A program made the translations under genes and the position numbers. A DNA stretch of 64,000 nt. It comes from Cephalopachus bancanus. Its lineage: Eukaryota > Chordata > Mammalia > Primates > Tarsiidae. The stretch is from positions 1 through 64,000 of the forward strand of contig JAPVLO010000982.1 in NCBI GenBank assembly GCA_027257055.1, read 5' to 3'. Numbering within the stretch: the stretch's first letter is position 1; every line of letters begins with the position of its first letter. Below, piece by piece: positions 12,357-23,404 of this stretch. Below the pieces are notes generated by a model. The model made no database searches. It saw only the letters and a list, made by a program, of their open reading frames with translations, and had not been told where the DNA came from.

Positions 12357-15300
12357 TCACTCAGTATTATAGACTCTAGTTCCATCCAGGTTGCTGTGAA
12401 ATTCATGATTTTGTTCTTTTTTTTTGGCTGCATAGTATTCCATCGTGTATATGTACCACATTTTTTTAATCCAGTCATCTTTTGACGGGCAGCATGGCTG
12501 TTTCCAGGTTCTTGCTATTGTGAACAATGCTGCGATAAACATGCGTGTGCAGGTATCTTTTTTATAGAGTGATTTGTGTTCTTCAGGATATATTCCCAGT
12601 AGGGGGATTGCAGTGTCATATGGGAGGTTGGTATTTAGAGCTTTTAAGAATCGCCACACTGCTTTCCACAGAGGTTGCACTAGTTTACACTCCCACCAAC
12701 AGTGTAGAAGTGTTCCCTTTTCACCACACCCTCTCCAGCAGCTGTTATTTTTTGAGTTGTTGATAATTGCCATTCTGACTGGGGTTAGGTGGTATCTCAG
12801 TGTGGTTTTGATTTGCATCTCCCTGATAATTAGTGAGGTTGAACATTTCTTCATGTGTTTGTTGGCTGCTTGGATGTTTTCCTTTGTGAAGTGTCTGTTC
12901 ATATCTTTTGCCCATTTTATAATGGGGTTGTTTGTTTTTTTCTTTTCAGCACGCTTGAGTTCCTTGTAGATCCAGGATGTTAAGCCTTTGTCGGACCTGG
13001 AGTTGGCAAATACTTTTTCCAAGTCTGTAGGCTGTCTCCCTGCTCTCTTGATGGTTTCTTTGGCTTTGTAGAAGCTTGTCAGTTTAATAAGGCCCGACTT
13101 GTCTATTTTCTCTCTTATGAGCTGTGGGTTTTGGGTTTTGTTCAGGAATTGGATGCCAGTTCCGATTTCCATGAGGGTTTTTCCTTCATTTTCTAAGGTT
13201 CTTATGGTTTGAGGTTTTACATTTAGGTCTCTGATCCATTTGGAATTAACCTTTGTGCATGGGGATAGATAGGGGTCCAGTTTCAATCTTCTGCATGTGG
13301 TCAGCCAGTTTTCCCAGCACCATTTACTGAACAGGTTCTCCTCTCCCCAGTGGTAGGTGGTGGAGGCTTTGTCAAAGATGAGTTGGTTGAGAAATTGAGG
13401 TTTTGCTTCTGGAATCTCAATTCTATTCCATTGATCTATATTCCTGTTCCTATACCAATACCAAGCTGTTTTGATGATTGTAGCTTTATAGTAAAGTTTG
13501 AAGTCTGGCAGTGTGATACCACCTGCTTTGTGTTTTTTGCTGAGAATTGTTCTGGCTATTCTTGGACATTTGTGTTTCCATATAAATTCCTGCATTGTTT
13601 TTTCTAGTTCTGAGAAGAATGTTGCTGGTAATTTGATGGGTATTGCATTGAATTTGTAGATTGCCTTAGGTAAGATGGACATCTTCACAATGTTGATTCT
13701 TCCGATCCATGAGCATGGGATATTTTTCCACTTGTTTGTGTCATCTTTGATTTCTTTGAGCAGTGATTTGTAATTTTCATTGTAAAGGTCTTTCATGTCT
13801 CTGATTAGGAAGATGCCAAGGTATTTCTTTTTTTTTTTGCGGCTATTGTGAATGGAATTGTGTTTTTTATTTGGGTTTCTGTTTGTTTATTATTGGTGTA
13901 GAGAAATGCGATCGTCTTTTGTACATTTATTTTGTACCCTGAGACTTTGCCAAAGGTCTTTATCAGTGTAAGGAGGTTTTTGACAGATTCTCTTGGGTTT
14001 TCAAGGTATACAATCATGTCATCTGCAAAGAGAGATAACTTGACTTCCTCTTTTCCTATTTGGATACCCCTGATTGCCTTCTCTTCTCTGATTGCTCGAG
14101 CCAGGACTTCCATTACTATGTTGAACAGGAGGAGTGAGAGTGGGCATCCTTGTCTTGTTCCAGTTTTCAGGGGAAATGGTTCTAATTTTTGTCCATTTAG
14201 GAGTATGCTTGCTGTGGGTTTCTCGTAGATGGCTTTAATATTTTGAGGTATGTTCCCCGTATGCCTAGATGTTCAAGGGTTTTTATCAAGAAGGGGTGCT
14301 GGATTTTATCAAAAGCTTTTTCTGCATCTAATGATATAATCATGTGGTTTTTGTTTTGACATCTGTTAATGTATTTAATAACATTTATGGTTTTACAAAT
14401 GTTGAACCAGCATTGCATCCCAGGAATGAAGCCTACTTGGTCATGATGCATGATTTTTGAGATGCGTTGCTGAATCCGGTTTGCTAGGATTTTGTTGAGA
14501 ATTTTAGCATCTATGTTCATCAAAGATATTGGCCTGTAGTTCTCTTTCTTTGCTGGATCTTTACCTGGCTTGGATATCAATGTGATGTTGGCTTCGTAAA
14601 ATGATTTGGGGAGCGTTCCATCTTTTTCAGTTGCCTGAATACTTTCAGTAGGATTGGTATCAGCTCCTCCTTAAATGTCTTGTAAAATTATCCTGGAAAG
14701 CCATCTGGTCCAGGGCTTTTTTTTGTAGGAAGTTTTCTTATTATGGAGTCGATTTCCTTGATTGTTATTGGTTTATTTTGGGTCTCAATCTCTTCTTGTT
14801 CCAACTTAGGTAGGTTGTGTGATGTCAGAAAGTCCTCCATTTCCTTAAGGTTTTCAAATTTGGTTCCATACAAGTGTACGTAGTAGTCTCTAATGATCTT
14901 TTGTATTTCTTCAGGGTCAGATGTGACTTCATCTTTTGTGTTTCTGATTGTGCTTATTTGTTTTTTTTCTCATTTTTTCTTGGTCAGTCTAGCTAGGGGA
15001 CCATCGATCTTGTTTATTCTTTTGAAGAACCAGCTTTTTGTTTCATTGATTTTTTTCTATTATCTTTTTGTCTTCTATGTCCTGGATTTGGGCTTTTATT
15101 TTGGTGATCTGGATTCTTCTGCTGAAATTAGGGTTTTTGTGGTCTTGCTTTTCCAGCTTATTTAGGTGGCTTGTTAGGTTATTAATTTCTGTTCCTTCCA
15201 TTTTCCTCATGTGTGTTTGTAGGGATATAAATTCCCCTCTTATTACAGCTTTTAAGGCATCCCAGAGATTTTGGTAAGATGTTTCTTCATTTTCATTTGT

Positions 15301-16147
15301 TTCCAGGTATCTTTTGATCTCTGTTTTGATGTCATCATTGACCCAGGAGTTATTTAGCATCATGCTGTTTAGTGTCCATGTCTTTTGTGGGGACTTTGTT
15401 GGTGTCAATGTTTATTTTCATTCCACTGTGGTCCGAGAAGGTGCATGGTAGAATTTCAATCCTTTTAAATTTGCTTATACTTGATTTGTGTCCAATTATG
15501 TGGTCGATCTTAGAATATGTTCCATGTGGTGATGAGTAGAATGTGTATTCTGTGGTCTTTGGATGGAGTGTTCTATAGGTATCAATTAAGTCCATTTGGT
15601 CCAGAGTCTCATTGAGGTTCCGGATCTCCTTGCTGTGTTTTTGTCCTGATGATCTGTCTAAGGTTGTGAGTGGTGTATTAAAGTCCCCAGTTATTATGGT
15701 GTTAGAATCAATGTCTTTCTTTAGTTTTCCTAGAAGTTGCTTTATGAATGTTGGCGCACCTATGTTGGGTGCATATATGTTTAGGATAGATATTTCTTGT
15801 TGGTGGAATGAACCTTTTATCATTATGTAGTGGCCCTCTGTATCTTTTTTAATTTTTGATAGCTTAAATGATATTTTGTCTGAAATTAGGATTGCGACTC
15901 CTCCTTTCTTTTGTGTTCCATTCGCCTGAAAATTTGTTTCCCATCCTCTTACTTTGAGTCTGTGTATGTCCTTTCCAGTGAGATGGGTCTCTTGAAGGCA
16001 GTATATTGTTTCCTGGTGATATTTTATCCATTTTGTCATTCTATGTCTTTTCAGTGGTGCGTTTAGTCCATTCACATTCAGACTAATTATTGAAATGTGA
16101 GAGTTCGTCCCTATCATGGAGTTCTTATTGAGTTGTTGTTCTTCCAC
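12357..16147 (-). pseudogene. L1-C ORF2 (endonuclease, reverse transcriptase, Cys-rich end), frameshifted
   Basis: About 3.8 kb, the length expected for ORF2p (about 1260 residues), but split over frames. The endonuclease at 16147-15350 shows LNVNGLNAPLKRHR, LQETHLTG, GDFNTPLT and the C-terminal FSDHSG. RT follows at 14580-13805 with [16 protein letters not shown] and the catalytic LFADDMIVY. The last 479 codons (13796-12357) are one open stretch ending in the Cys-rich segment ([18 protein letters not shown]). ORF2p makes the nick and copies L1 RNA into DNA. An A-run at about 13826-13836 and other small indels break the frame, so this copy is not autonomous. Confidence 0.92.
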
Positions 16148-16275
16148 TTGGTTTTTTCTTTTTTTTTTGTCTTTCTTTTGGTTTTGGGGTTGGTTCGTTT
16201 ATATTTTATTCTTTTCCCTGTACTCTTGTGAAGAATGTTGTTCTTTTTTCCTTTTCTTCTGTGGTTAGTACTTTC

Positions 16276-17174
16276 TTAAGTGTTTAGTACTTTCTTAAGT
16301 GTTTCATGTTTGGTGGCAGCATAAGTTCTTAGGGATTGGATATTTGGGAAAGATTTTAATTCTCCCTCACTGATGAAGCTTAGCTTGGCCGGGTAGGTTA
16401 TTCTTGGTTGAAATTGTTTATCTTTTAGGACTTTCAAGATAGGGCTCCAAGCTCTCCTAGCCTGCAGGGTTTCTGCAGATAAATCTGCGGCTATTCGGAT
16501 TGGTCTTCCATGGTAGGTGATTTGGCCTTTTTCTCTTGCTGCCTTTAGGATTTTTTCTTTTGTGCCTACTTTATTTAGGTGAATTATTATGTGTCTAGGA
16601 GTTGGTCTTCTCATTTGTTGTCTTGTGGGGTTCTCTGAATCTCTTGTGTTTGAATTTTTGCATCGCTGATTAGATAAGGGAAGTTTTCTTGAATGATCTC
16701 ATGGAAAGTTTTTTCCAATGGTCTCTGTTTCTCTTTCTGCCTCAGGGAGTTCGATTATTCTTAGGTTAGGCCTCTTGAGGTAGTCACTCATCTCTTGAAG
16801 GTTTTGTTCTGTCTTTTTGAGCTTATTTTCTGTGTTTTTCAGAGTTTGGGTTATTTCTATATTTTGGTCCTCAAGCTCTGAGATTCTTTCTTCTGCTTGG
16901 GTAATTCTGCTTTCCATGCTTATCAGTTTGTTATTTATTTCATTCACAGTATTCTTTATTACTGTTATCTCAGATATCAGCTCCTTCCTAGTTTCTCTTG
17001 TGTCTCCTCAATTCTTTTTAATCTCTCCATTATTGTTTTGATATCTACATTTGCCTTTTGAGACCCTTCATTCTGGGGACTTTTCATTGTTTGCATTCCA
17101 AAGTCAGTTTTCTCAATGTCTGCTCTCCCAGGCGTCTGGGAGAGACCCATACTCTTCTTTTGTTTTTTCTTCAT
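16276..17174 (-). pseudogene. L1-C ORF1 (RNA-binding chaperone), broken into three frames
   Basis: Three stretches in order: 17174-16977 (N-terminal, starts MKKKQKKSMGLSQTPGR), 16947-16699 (coiled coil rich in Glu/Lys/Leu, then the RRM start PNLRIIELPE) and 16614-16276 (C-terminal domain with HIIIHLNKV, GQITYHGRPIRIAADLS). ORF1p forms trimers through the coiled coil and coats L1 RNA. Length (about 300 codons) is normal for the family; two breaks disable it. Confidence 0.88.
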
Positions 17175-18722
17175 TTCTGTAGATTTTTCTCCCTCTCCCC
17201 CTTTCCCTCCCCCTCTTCAATTCTGTTTTTGAGGGAAGGTGGGGTTGCTTTTATTTCTCTTCTGCAATGACCTGTTGTTCCTTATGAGGGTCTTCTGGTT
17301 TTGTTCACTTTCCCTCTGCTTTACAGTCTGTCTATTCAGCAGTATGCAGCCTTGGACCCTAGATTTAAAAAGGGGGCATATAAAAGAGGAAAATAATGGA
17401 GGAAGGGGGGTCAATAGGGAGTTAGGAAGAGAGAAGTGCGAGAGGGAAAACAGATATACATACCAACTATCAGGTGAGAGAGAGACACAGGGCCAGGAAG
17501 AAGTGAAGAAAGACAGGTAAGAAAGATTCCCTAAAGAATACTGATAGTTACACAGAGAGAGGCCAATAAAATCAAGAAACAGTTTAAGTCAGAAGGTAAA
17601 CACCAAACGTAATCTAAACCAACAGTTTCAGTGATAAAATCATAAGTCAAAATAAGCGATCAGACTAGAGTCATTTCTGTGATCTCTGATTCCAGCCTCT
17701 GCCTTTTGTTTTTCGTTGCAGCATAGGGGTGGGGCTTTGTCACCTGTTTTGCGTTGTTGCCTTAGGAACTGAGGTAAAGTTTGTTGATAGGTGGGCGGGG
17801 CAATGGAAGTCTCTGCCTGGAGAATAGCAAGGTAGTTTACCCAGATCTGTTTTTCTCCACTTGTCTGGGTCCCCCGGTTTGGGGTCTCACACTGAGTGCC
17901 TCAGTCAGGGTGGGCCGGAGTTCCAGAGCTCCAAAGCTCCAAAGGGCAGGCAGTGTGTGGCGAGAGTGGCTCTGGGCCTCCCACAGGGTACCTCGGCCAG
18001 GAAAGGGACCGGAGTCTCTGAGGGGCGGGCGCCCAGAGCCTCCCTGTGTGACCAGCGGTGGTGGGTGCCGGGTGTCGGCTGGAGACAATGGAGCTGGGGA
18101 GAGGGCCGGAGGGAGCAGGGACCCAAAACTCCCCCGCACGCTGCAATATCTAGCCTTAGGAAATGAGGTAAAGTTTGTTGATAGGTGGGCGGGGCAATGG
18201 AAGACTCTGCCTGGAGAATGGCGAGGCAGTTTAAGCAGATCTGTTTTTCTCCGCTTGTCTGGGTCCTCCGGCTTGGGGTCTCACACTGAGTGCCTCAGCC
18301 AGGGTGGACCCAGAGTTCCAGAGCTCCAAAGTTCCAAAGGGAAGGCGGCGAGCGACAAGAGTGGCGCTGGGTCCCCTACAGAGTACTTCAGCCAGAAAAG
18401 GGACCAGAGTCTCTGAGGGGCGGGCGCCCAGATCCTCCTGTGTGACCGGCAGGGCCAGGTGCCGGGTGTTGGGCTGGAGACAATGCAGCTGGGGAGGGAT
18501 CTGGAGGGCGCTGGGACTGGAGACTTCCACACAAGAGTAGAACAGCAGCAGTGGTGGGGGCGCGCAATATCTGGCCTTGCGTGGGAAGTTCCCGGGCCTG
18601 GCACCAGCAAGGTTGGTGGTGGACTGGGGGATGGGGGAAGAGAAGTAATAGCCTTTTTGGGAACTCACGTTCAGAGAATCTCACCAGTTCACCTATGCCG
18701 TCGCCATCTTGCCCCGTCTCTC
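17175..18722 (-). promoter_or_regulatory. L1-C 5' UTR (internal promoter region), GC-rich
   Basis: About 1.5 kb upstream of ORF1 on the - strand, GC-rich in an otherwise AT-rich window. Human L1 promoter function lies in the 5' UTR; by analogy this region would have driven L1 RNA. Overlapping open frames on both strands here are by-products of base composition. The first bases on the - strand (GAGACGGGGCAAGATGGCGA) contain CAAGATGGC, a YY1-type site as at the human L1 start. Confidence 0.75.
17760..18572 (-). repeat. Two tandem ~394-bp monomers in the L1-C 5' UTR
   Basis: CCTTAGGAACTGAGGTAAAG at 17760 recurs at 18154 with one change, and the rest aligns along its length: GATAGGTGGGCGGGGCAATG, CAGATCTGTTTTTCTCC, GGGGTCTCACACTGAGTGCC, GTCTCTGAGGGGCGGGCGCC and a closing CAATATCT.GCC. 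Unit 1 is 394 bp; unit 2 ends near 18572, where the distinct 5'-terminal segment begins. Confidence 0.9.
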
Positions 18723-18733
18723 GCTTATTTCTT
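18723..18733 (+). repeat. L1-C target-site duplication, right copy
   Basis: Identical to 12057-12067; followed by the continuation of the interrupted old repeat (TTCTTTTGATAGTAAAATG). Confidence 0.85.
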
Positions 18734-18985
18734 GAATTTTTTTCTTTTGATAGTAAAATGTATTCACTCTTCAGTTAAAAGACAGATTGGCAGTCTGGAT
18801 TTAAAAGCGTGATTTGATCATAATTATTCATTTCTTCTTCAGAGACAGGTTGAAATGAATATCAAAAACATATTTTATGGAAAAATTAACCAAAAGATAG
18901 CCTTAATTATTATATTAATAGGAGAAAAAGAAACGTTAAATCAGAAAAGATAACAAAAAAGACATTGAAAAAATGTTAAAGAGGG
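18734..18985 (+). repeat. Right half of an old interspersed repeat split by L1-C
   Basis: With 11995-12067 it matches 29821-30150 almost continuously (shared TTCTTTTGATAGTAAAATG, then ATTAATAGGAGAAAAAGAAA). At 29.4-29.8 kb the same repeat is preceded by old L1-like sequence in + orientation, so an ancient L1-type element is the likeliest origin. Confidence 0.6.
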
Positions 18986-19619
18986 CCTTCTGGTCACTAC
19001 TCAGAATGAAACTTTGTTTCTTCCATCTCCTCTGTGCTTTCCATCAGGAAAGGTTGCTCATGTCTCATTTCTGCATGGTACAGGAGTGGGTCCCTTTCCA
19101 CCTCCACTAGTCTCTGGTTGAAGGATCAGTAGTAGCCTTGCTGGTGGAAGGTGAAACACAAGTGATAGGGGAGAGATATCATTGGTTATTTCAAAGAGGA
19201 AGAGGAGTGAAAGTGGAAGCAGATATCATGAGAAGAATGGGAGACTGACTTTTCTCCCAAATCCATGGGGTAAGGGTAATTGCTCAGCTTCTTGCCCTGG
19301 TGCTAAAGAAGATGCTGGGTTGGATGTGGTATAGTTACATCATAGAGTCAAAGAATTTTGACTCTGTCACAGAAAAAAAATTTCAGAGTGAGTCCCAAGT
19401 ACAGCTTAAGACAGAATTAATTAGAAAGGAGAGTCATTCTCAAGAAAGATGTGAATGCCTTAAGCAAGGATGTGTGCTTTCCCTTGACAAAAGGCTTTAC
19501 ATACTTTTGCAACGATGATTAAGGAAACCATGAGCTAAGATCATTAGTTTTGATTACCATCTCTCTACCATCTGTGAACTAAAAGGGGAAGGTTTAATAT
19601 GTCTGATCATGTGTTTTTG
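18986..19619. other. Unassigned sequence
   Basis: No gene or clear repeat recognised. The longest open frame (19300-19518, +) has no recognisable motif. Confidence 0.3.
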
Positions 19620-20060
19620 CTGTGGCTGCCTAGAGGGTCCCGAGAAAGAGCAGAGAGTGATTAAGAAAGACACAGACACGAAGACATAAAGAAAAGCTGG
19701 GGCCAGGTAGGACACTTTCCTCTGATGGAGGAGTGTGACCCTGAACTAGCTCAGCATGTTTATTTTATAATCAAGCACAACAGAAGTTGCAAGGAGTTCT
19801 AGTCTCTGCAGAAACTATAATGGAATTTTGTTGCTACCTAAATGGCAAGCTGTTCTCCAGTTATCTTGTTGTTACCAATGCTTTGTCTGTACTATTTGTA
19901 CCTGGATGTGTGGGTTCTGAGACACTGTTCTGTGTAGCAGGCTGTATCCCTTGCTCTTTGGCTAGGGCATGGAGCAACCAAGCAGGATGTTGTCTTCACT
20001 TGGGGCCTTGCCTTTGCTCCAGGTCTGCTGTTTGGACAGTGCTCATCTGCTCCCCACAAG
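19620..20060 (-). mobile_element. Possible ERV2-type LTR remnant
   Basis: The composition resembles antisense ERV2 LTRs: GAGGGTCCCGAGAAAGAGCA near the left and GCATGTTTATTTTATAAT, whose complement holds AATAAA. Ends are not fixed and no paired LTR is present. Confidence 0.35.
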
Positions 20061-20077
20061 TTTTGATTATCATCTCT

Positions 20078-20909
20078 TAATATTTCTAAGATCACAGATA
20101 CCTCCTAAATAATTAATGTTACTGCCTAAGTAGATTTAAGGTTTTCTTAGAGCATCATATCTTTTTGGGGGGGTAGCTCCCTATTGTTTCTGAGATTTAC
20201 TGAACTGGTAGATCTACTTTCCAGCCCTCAGGGCAGTCAGGTCTGATGTATCTGATGGTAAGATGAAGGACATGTACGTAAGAAAGATATCTGAAAGCTT
20301 ATCCTATTTTAATTAATATCTGCCTGCAAAAAACTTATCTATTCATGTATAGTTGCACTGAATGGCCTGCTTCACCTTTGAATTAACTGATTGAGAATGC
20401 TCTTATACTTGTTATACCTGTTAATATGGCATTCAAGGTATTAACAGCCAGGTTCCCTCTGTTTTCACTATGCCAGACATGAAATTGGGTCTTTCTTGCC
20501 ATACACAGCAAAATAGGTGTTAAGGGGACTTGAAGAAAAAGCACTCAGGTAACATATCATCTGCTCCAATAATTAAATTTTATACAGGCCCAAGTTTTGA
20601 TACTACCCATTGTAATCCAAAATCAGGTTTATCTAGTTAGGTGCTGAGGCAATCTGCTCTGGCTATAACACTAATTTTACCCACTGTCCCAATTCACCAT
20701 TGAGAAGTTGCTAGCTCCTTAAAATCTTAATAGTTTGAGAGAATGTGAATGCAATTTCAGGATAGGATGTAATAGTTATCCTTTTTCTTAGACCTATAAC
20801 CTTCTCTTTGTCCTTCAGTCACTCTGAAGAACACGTCTATGTGATTGCCTTGAAATTCAGTGCATGCTTCCCAAACAAAGCATTTTAAATTGATAGATTT
20901 GTCTTTTTA
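20078..20909. other. Unassigned sequence left of the provirus
   Basis: AT-rich, no open frame, no repeat that I can name. It may be an old ERV internal region. It ends at the proviral target duplication TTTTTA (20904-20909). Confidence 0.3.
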
Positions 20910-21380
20910 TGCAGAGTTCCATCCTCTACTGAGCAGGGCCTGAGGTGGGGGGAGGGAACGAGAAGAAACAAACAGCGGGATTGGGAGGACTCTTTCCCAG
21001 ATAACTGAGAGGGAGAAAGAGCAAGGTTATTTTCACAGCATGCCTCTTAAATAGGGCAAAACCACACAAAGGAGAGCGAAACCACACAAGCAGATTATTT
21101 GTTAATGTCTAAACTATGCTTATTTTAACGTCTATGCTAAGTTAAAAGCAAGGCAATCCCTTAAGACAGACAGCCTCCAGGCTAGCCAAGGCACTGCTCT
21201 GCTATCCATAGAATAGCAGCCAAGGACCAGGGGAGCTCTCTGGACTAGCCAAGGCACCACTCTGCTTTCCATAGAATAGCAGCCAAAGGTCAGGGGAGAC
21301 AAAGTAAATTCAGGCTTGGTTCCTTGAACACAAGCCAAGAAACATAAGGACCTTGTCAGCTCATGCTTTGGTTTCCTTCA
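20910..21380 (-). repeat. 3' LTR of the ERV2 provirus
   Basis: 471 bp with TG..CA ends. Inside, a 63-bp unit (CTAGCCAAGGCAC, ATAGAATAGCAGCCAA) is repeated at 21182 and 21245; the other LTR has the same duplication. Confidence 0.92.
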
Positions 21381-21403
21381 TCTCCTCCTTTTTCTTTTTC
21401 TTT
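21381..21403 (-). other. Polypurine tract
   Basis: A 23-base run of only C and T on + (only A and G on -) immediately internal to the 3' LTR, the primer site for plus-strand DNA synthesis. Confidence 0.8.
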
Positions 21404-21530
21404 CAAGTATAGCTTATGGACTTCTGCTTGGAGCTGTCTGGTGGCTTGTCCTCCTGCCTGGATACAGACTGGGAGACAAAATAGCAAAATTAAAATCAGC
21501 ACTCCCAGTGGTATTAAAGAATAGATCAAG

Positions 21531-21815
21531 TCAGGCTCGGTGGCTCAGCCTGTAATCCCGTGCCTTTGGGAGGCTGAGGTGAGTGGATTGCCTGAGCCCA
21601 TGGGTTTGAGACCCACCTGGGCAGTGAGACCTCATCTCTACAATAAATCAAAAAAAATCAGCCGGGTGTGGTAGCGCATGCCTGTAGTTCCAGCTACTTG
21701 GAAGGCTGAGGTGGAAGGCTCGCCCAAGCCCAGCAGGCCGAGGCTGCGGTGGCTAGGAGTGGCCACTGCACTCCAGTCTGAGTGACAAAGTGAGACTTCA
21801 ACTCAAAAAAAAAAA
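21531..21815 (+). mobile_element. Alu-type SINE in the provirus (+)
   Basis: Dimeric 7SL-type: starts TCAGGCTCGGTGGCTCA, contains GAGGCTGAGGTGAGTGGATT and a second arm (GCCGGGTGTGGTAGCGCATG), ends in an A run. The second-arm end (GGTGGCTAGGAGTGGCCACT) differs from human Alu. Confidence 0.9.
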
Positions 21816-21818
21816 GAA

Positions 21819-22760
21819 TAGACTATAGGCCATAAGCTGTGTCAATACCAACTGCTTAATGTCACCAAGAATATCATTAGCCAGTGAGCTAGCAGGTAAT
21901 AAAAATGATCCAGCTATAGAAATTTTTGCAATATCTTGATAGTAATTGTTAGTATTCAAAGAAATATTATTAGAAGGCCAAATTCACAACAAGTGATTTC
22001 TAACCATATTCCAGTGCCATTCAGAATCATTATAAGGCTTAGAGATTAGACAAATCCATTGAAACTCTGCATGACATCGTAACATAACCCATGTCTTTAT
22101 AGCAGCAACCTGGTCTCCAAGAACCAGGACCGTTTACTCCAATGCATTGAGTTGCGTCTCCACTTTAATGTCAATGGCTTCTTAACTGGATAGATCCATG
22201 GAAATGTTCTTAGCCAGATTGTCCATGTACTGAGCAGTGTGGATTTCTTGAGTCAAAGCTATTGCTGAAGTGGTGGTTGCTGCAATCGCGTAACCAATGT
22301 AGTAATACCAGCAACTAAAAGTCCAATAAATCTTTGCTGGCAGTCAAGCAGGTTGGACATTTGAGAAAGCACATGCCAGCCAGATTCCTGATACCACGGC
22401 CCAGATATATTTACAGGCATCATAACAAAAGAGGGTTGATACAGTACCACAACTTGTTGTCCTCTATTTCGAGGAGAGACACAGTTAGTGAAATTACAAT
22501 GAGAACACTTTAAGGAAAAATAAGAGGACTCCATAGTAAATTTCCAGGGCCCTGTCAATAAAACGTAAAGGGCGGGAACACAGACACCTCATGAGAACCA
22601 TTATAAGATGGCTGGTTCGATTCAGACTGGTGGGAGATGAGAATGGACCCTAAAGCCACCATAAGTTTCCAAATACCAAGCTGAGGGCATCCTGCTGAGG
22701 TGTAAAGGACCATCTCCACCCACCTTCTAGAAGTTTCAACCACTATAATTCAGTCTTAGC
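21819..22760 (-). pseudogene. ERV2 env remnant
   Basis: 22555-22743 and 22259-22558 are two open stretches from the envelope. The latter has a Cys-containing surface part (CSHCNFTNCVSPRN) and a hydrophobic FIGLLVAGITTLVT segment like a betaretroviral fusion peptide. The gene is shorter than a full env and frame-broken; an Alu lies downstream. Confidence 0.75.
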
Positions 22761-22861
22761 CTGTGGATCAGGAATAGCCCAGTCCATCACCCCTTCATAA
22801 TCCAAATTTAAAAAATTAAGGATTAATAATGCATGTCCCAGTAGTGTATGTGTATATTCCC

Positions 22862-23404
22862 CCTTTTTAAATTTTACTAATTGCATTTTAAGCATTCTGT
22901 TGCATGCTCCACTATACCTTGCCCTGGTGGATTATAGGGGATTCCAGTAGTATGAGAAGTTTGAAATGTGGAGCAAAATTGGGCAAAAGACTTATCAACA
23001 TAGGCAAGGCCATTGTCAGTCTTGATAGATTTGGGAATGACCATGACAGCAAAAGCTGCAAAGCAATGTGCTATAACGTATTGAGCCACTTTACCTGATC
23101 AAGATGAGGCAGAAATAAAACCAGAGCACATGTCCACTGTAATGTGCACGTTAGCCAACTTCCTGAAAGAAGGGATGTATGTGACATACATTTGCCATAA
23201 GTGTCCTGGCAACAGACCTCGGTGATTCATGCCCTCAGCAGGAGGGGAGTGAAACTGAGGACAGATAGAACAGTCTTTCACCATTTGTCAGGCCACTTCC
23301 CGGGACAGTGAGAACTGTTGGCGTAAACTCTGAGCATTTTTATGATGAAGAGCATGAGAAGCAGTGGCTGCAGAAGCAGGGGACAATAAGGGAAAATCAA
23401 AAAA
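22862..23404 (-). pseudogene. ERV2 pol: integrase
   Basis: Segments in order: GLLPGHLWQMYVTYIPSF and VHITVDMCSGFI (core strands), SIKTDNGLAYVDKSFAQFC (second catalytic Asp) and IPYNPPGQGIVEHATE (catalytic Glu). Integrase inserts viral DNA into the host. At least two frame breaks occur. Confidence 0.85.

Larger units (their letters stand above)
12068..18722 (-). mobile_element. L1-C: near-full-length antisense LINE-1 with target duplications
   Basis: The element is about 6.65 kb and bounded by the direct repeat GCTTATTTCTT at 12057-12067 and 18723-18733. On the - strand: 5' end with CAAGATGGCGACGGC (around 18700), 5' UTR to 17175, ORF1 17174-16276, ORF2 16147-12357, a short 3' UTR and an A-rich tail (T-rich with a TTTA repeat at 12089-12118 on +). 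The related uninterrupted sequence at 29821-30150 shows the empty site. It is the best preserved L1 here, but both ORFs are frameshifted. Confidence 0.93.

Noticed and set aside
12357..13796. 479-codon ORF as a host gene
   Set aside because: It is the C-terminal part of L1 ORF2, ending in its Cys-rich motif, and continues upstream in other frames.
17781..18812. Several long overlapping ORFs on both strands in GC-rich DNA
   Set aside because: They lie in the L1-C 5' UTR monomers; reading frames exist on both strands because stops are rare in GC-rich sequence, and no protein motif is seen.
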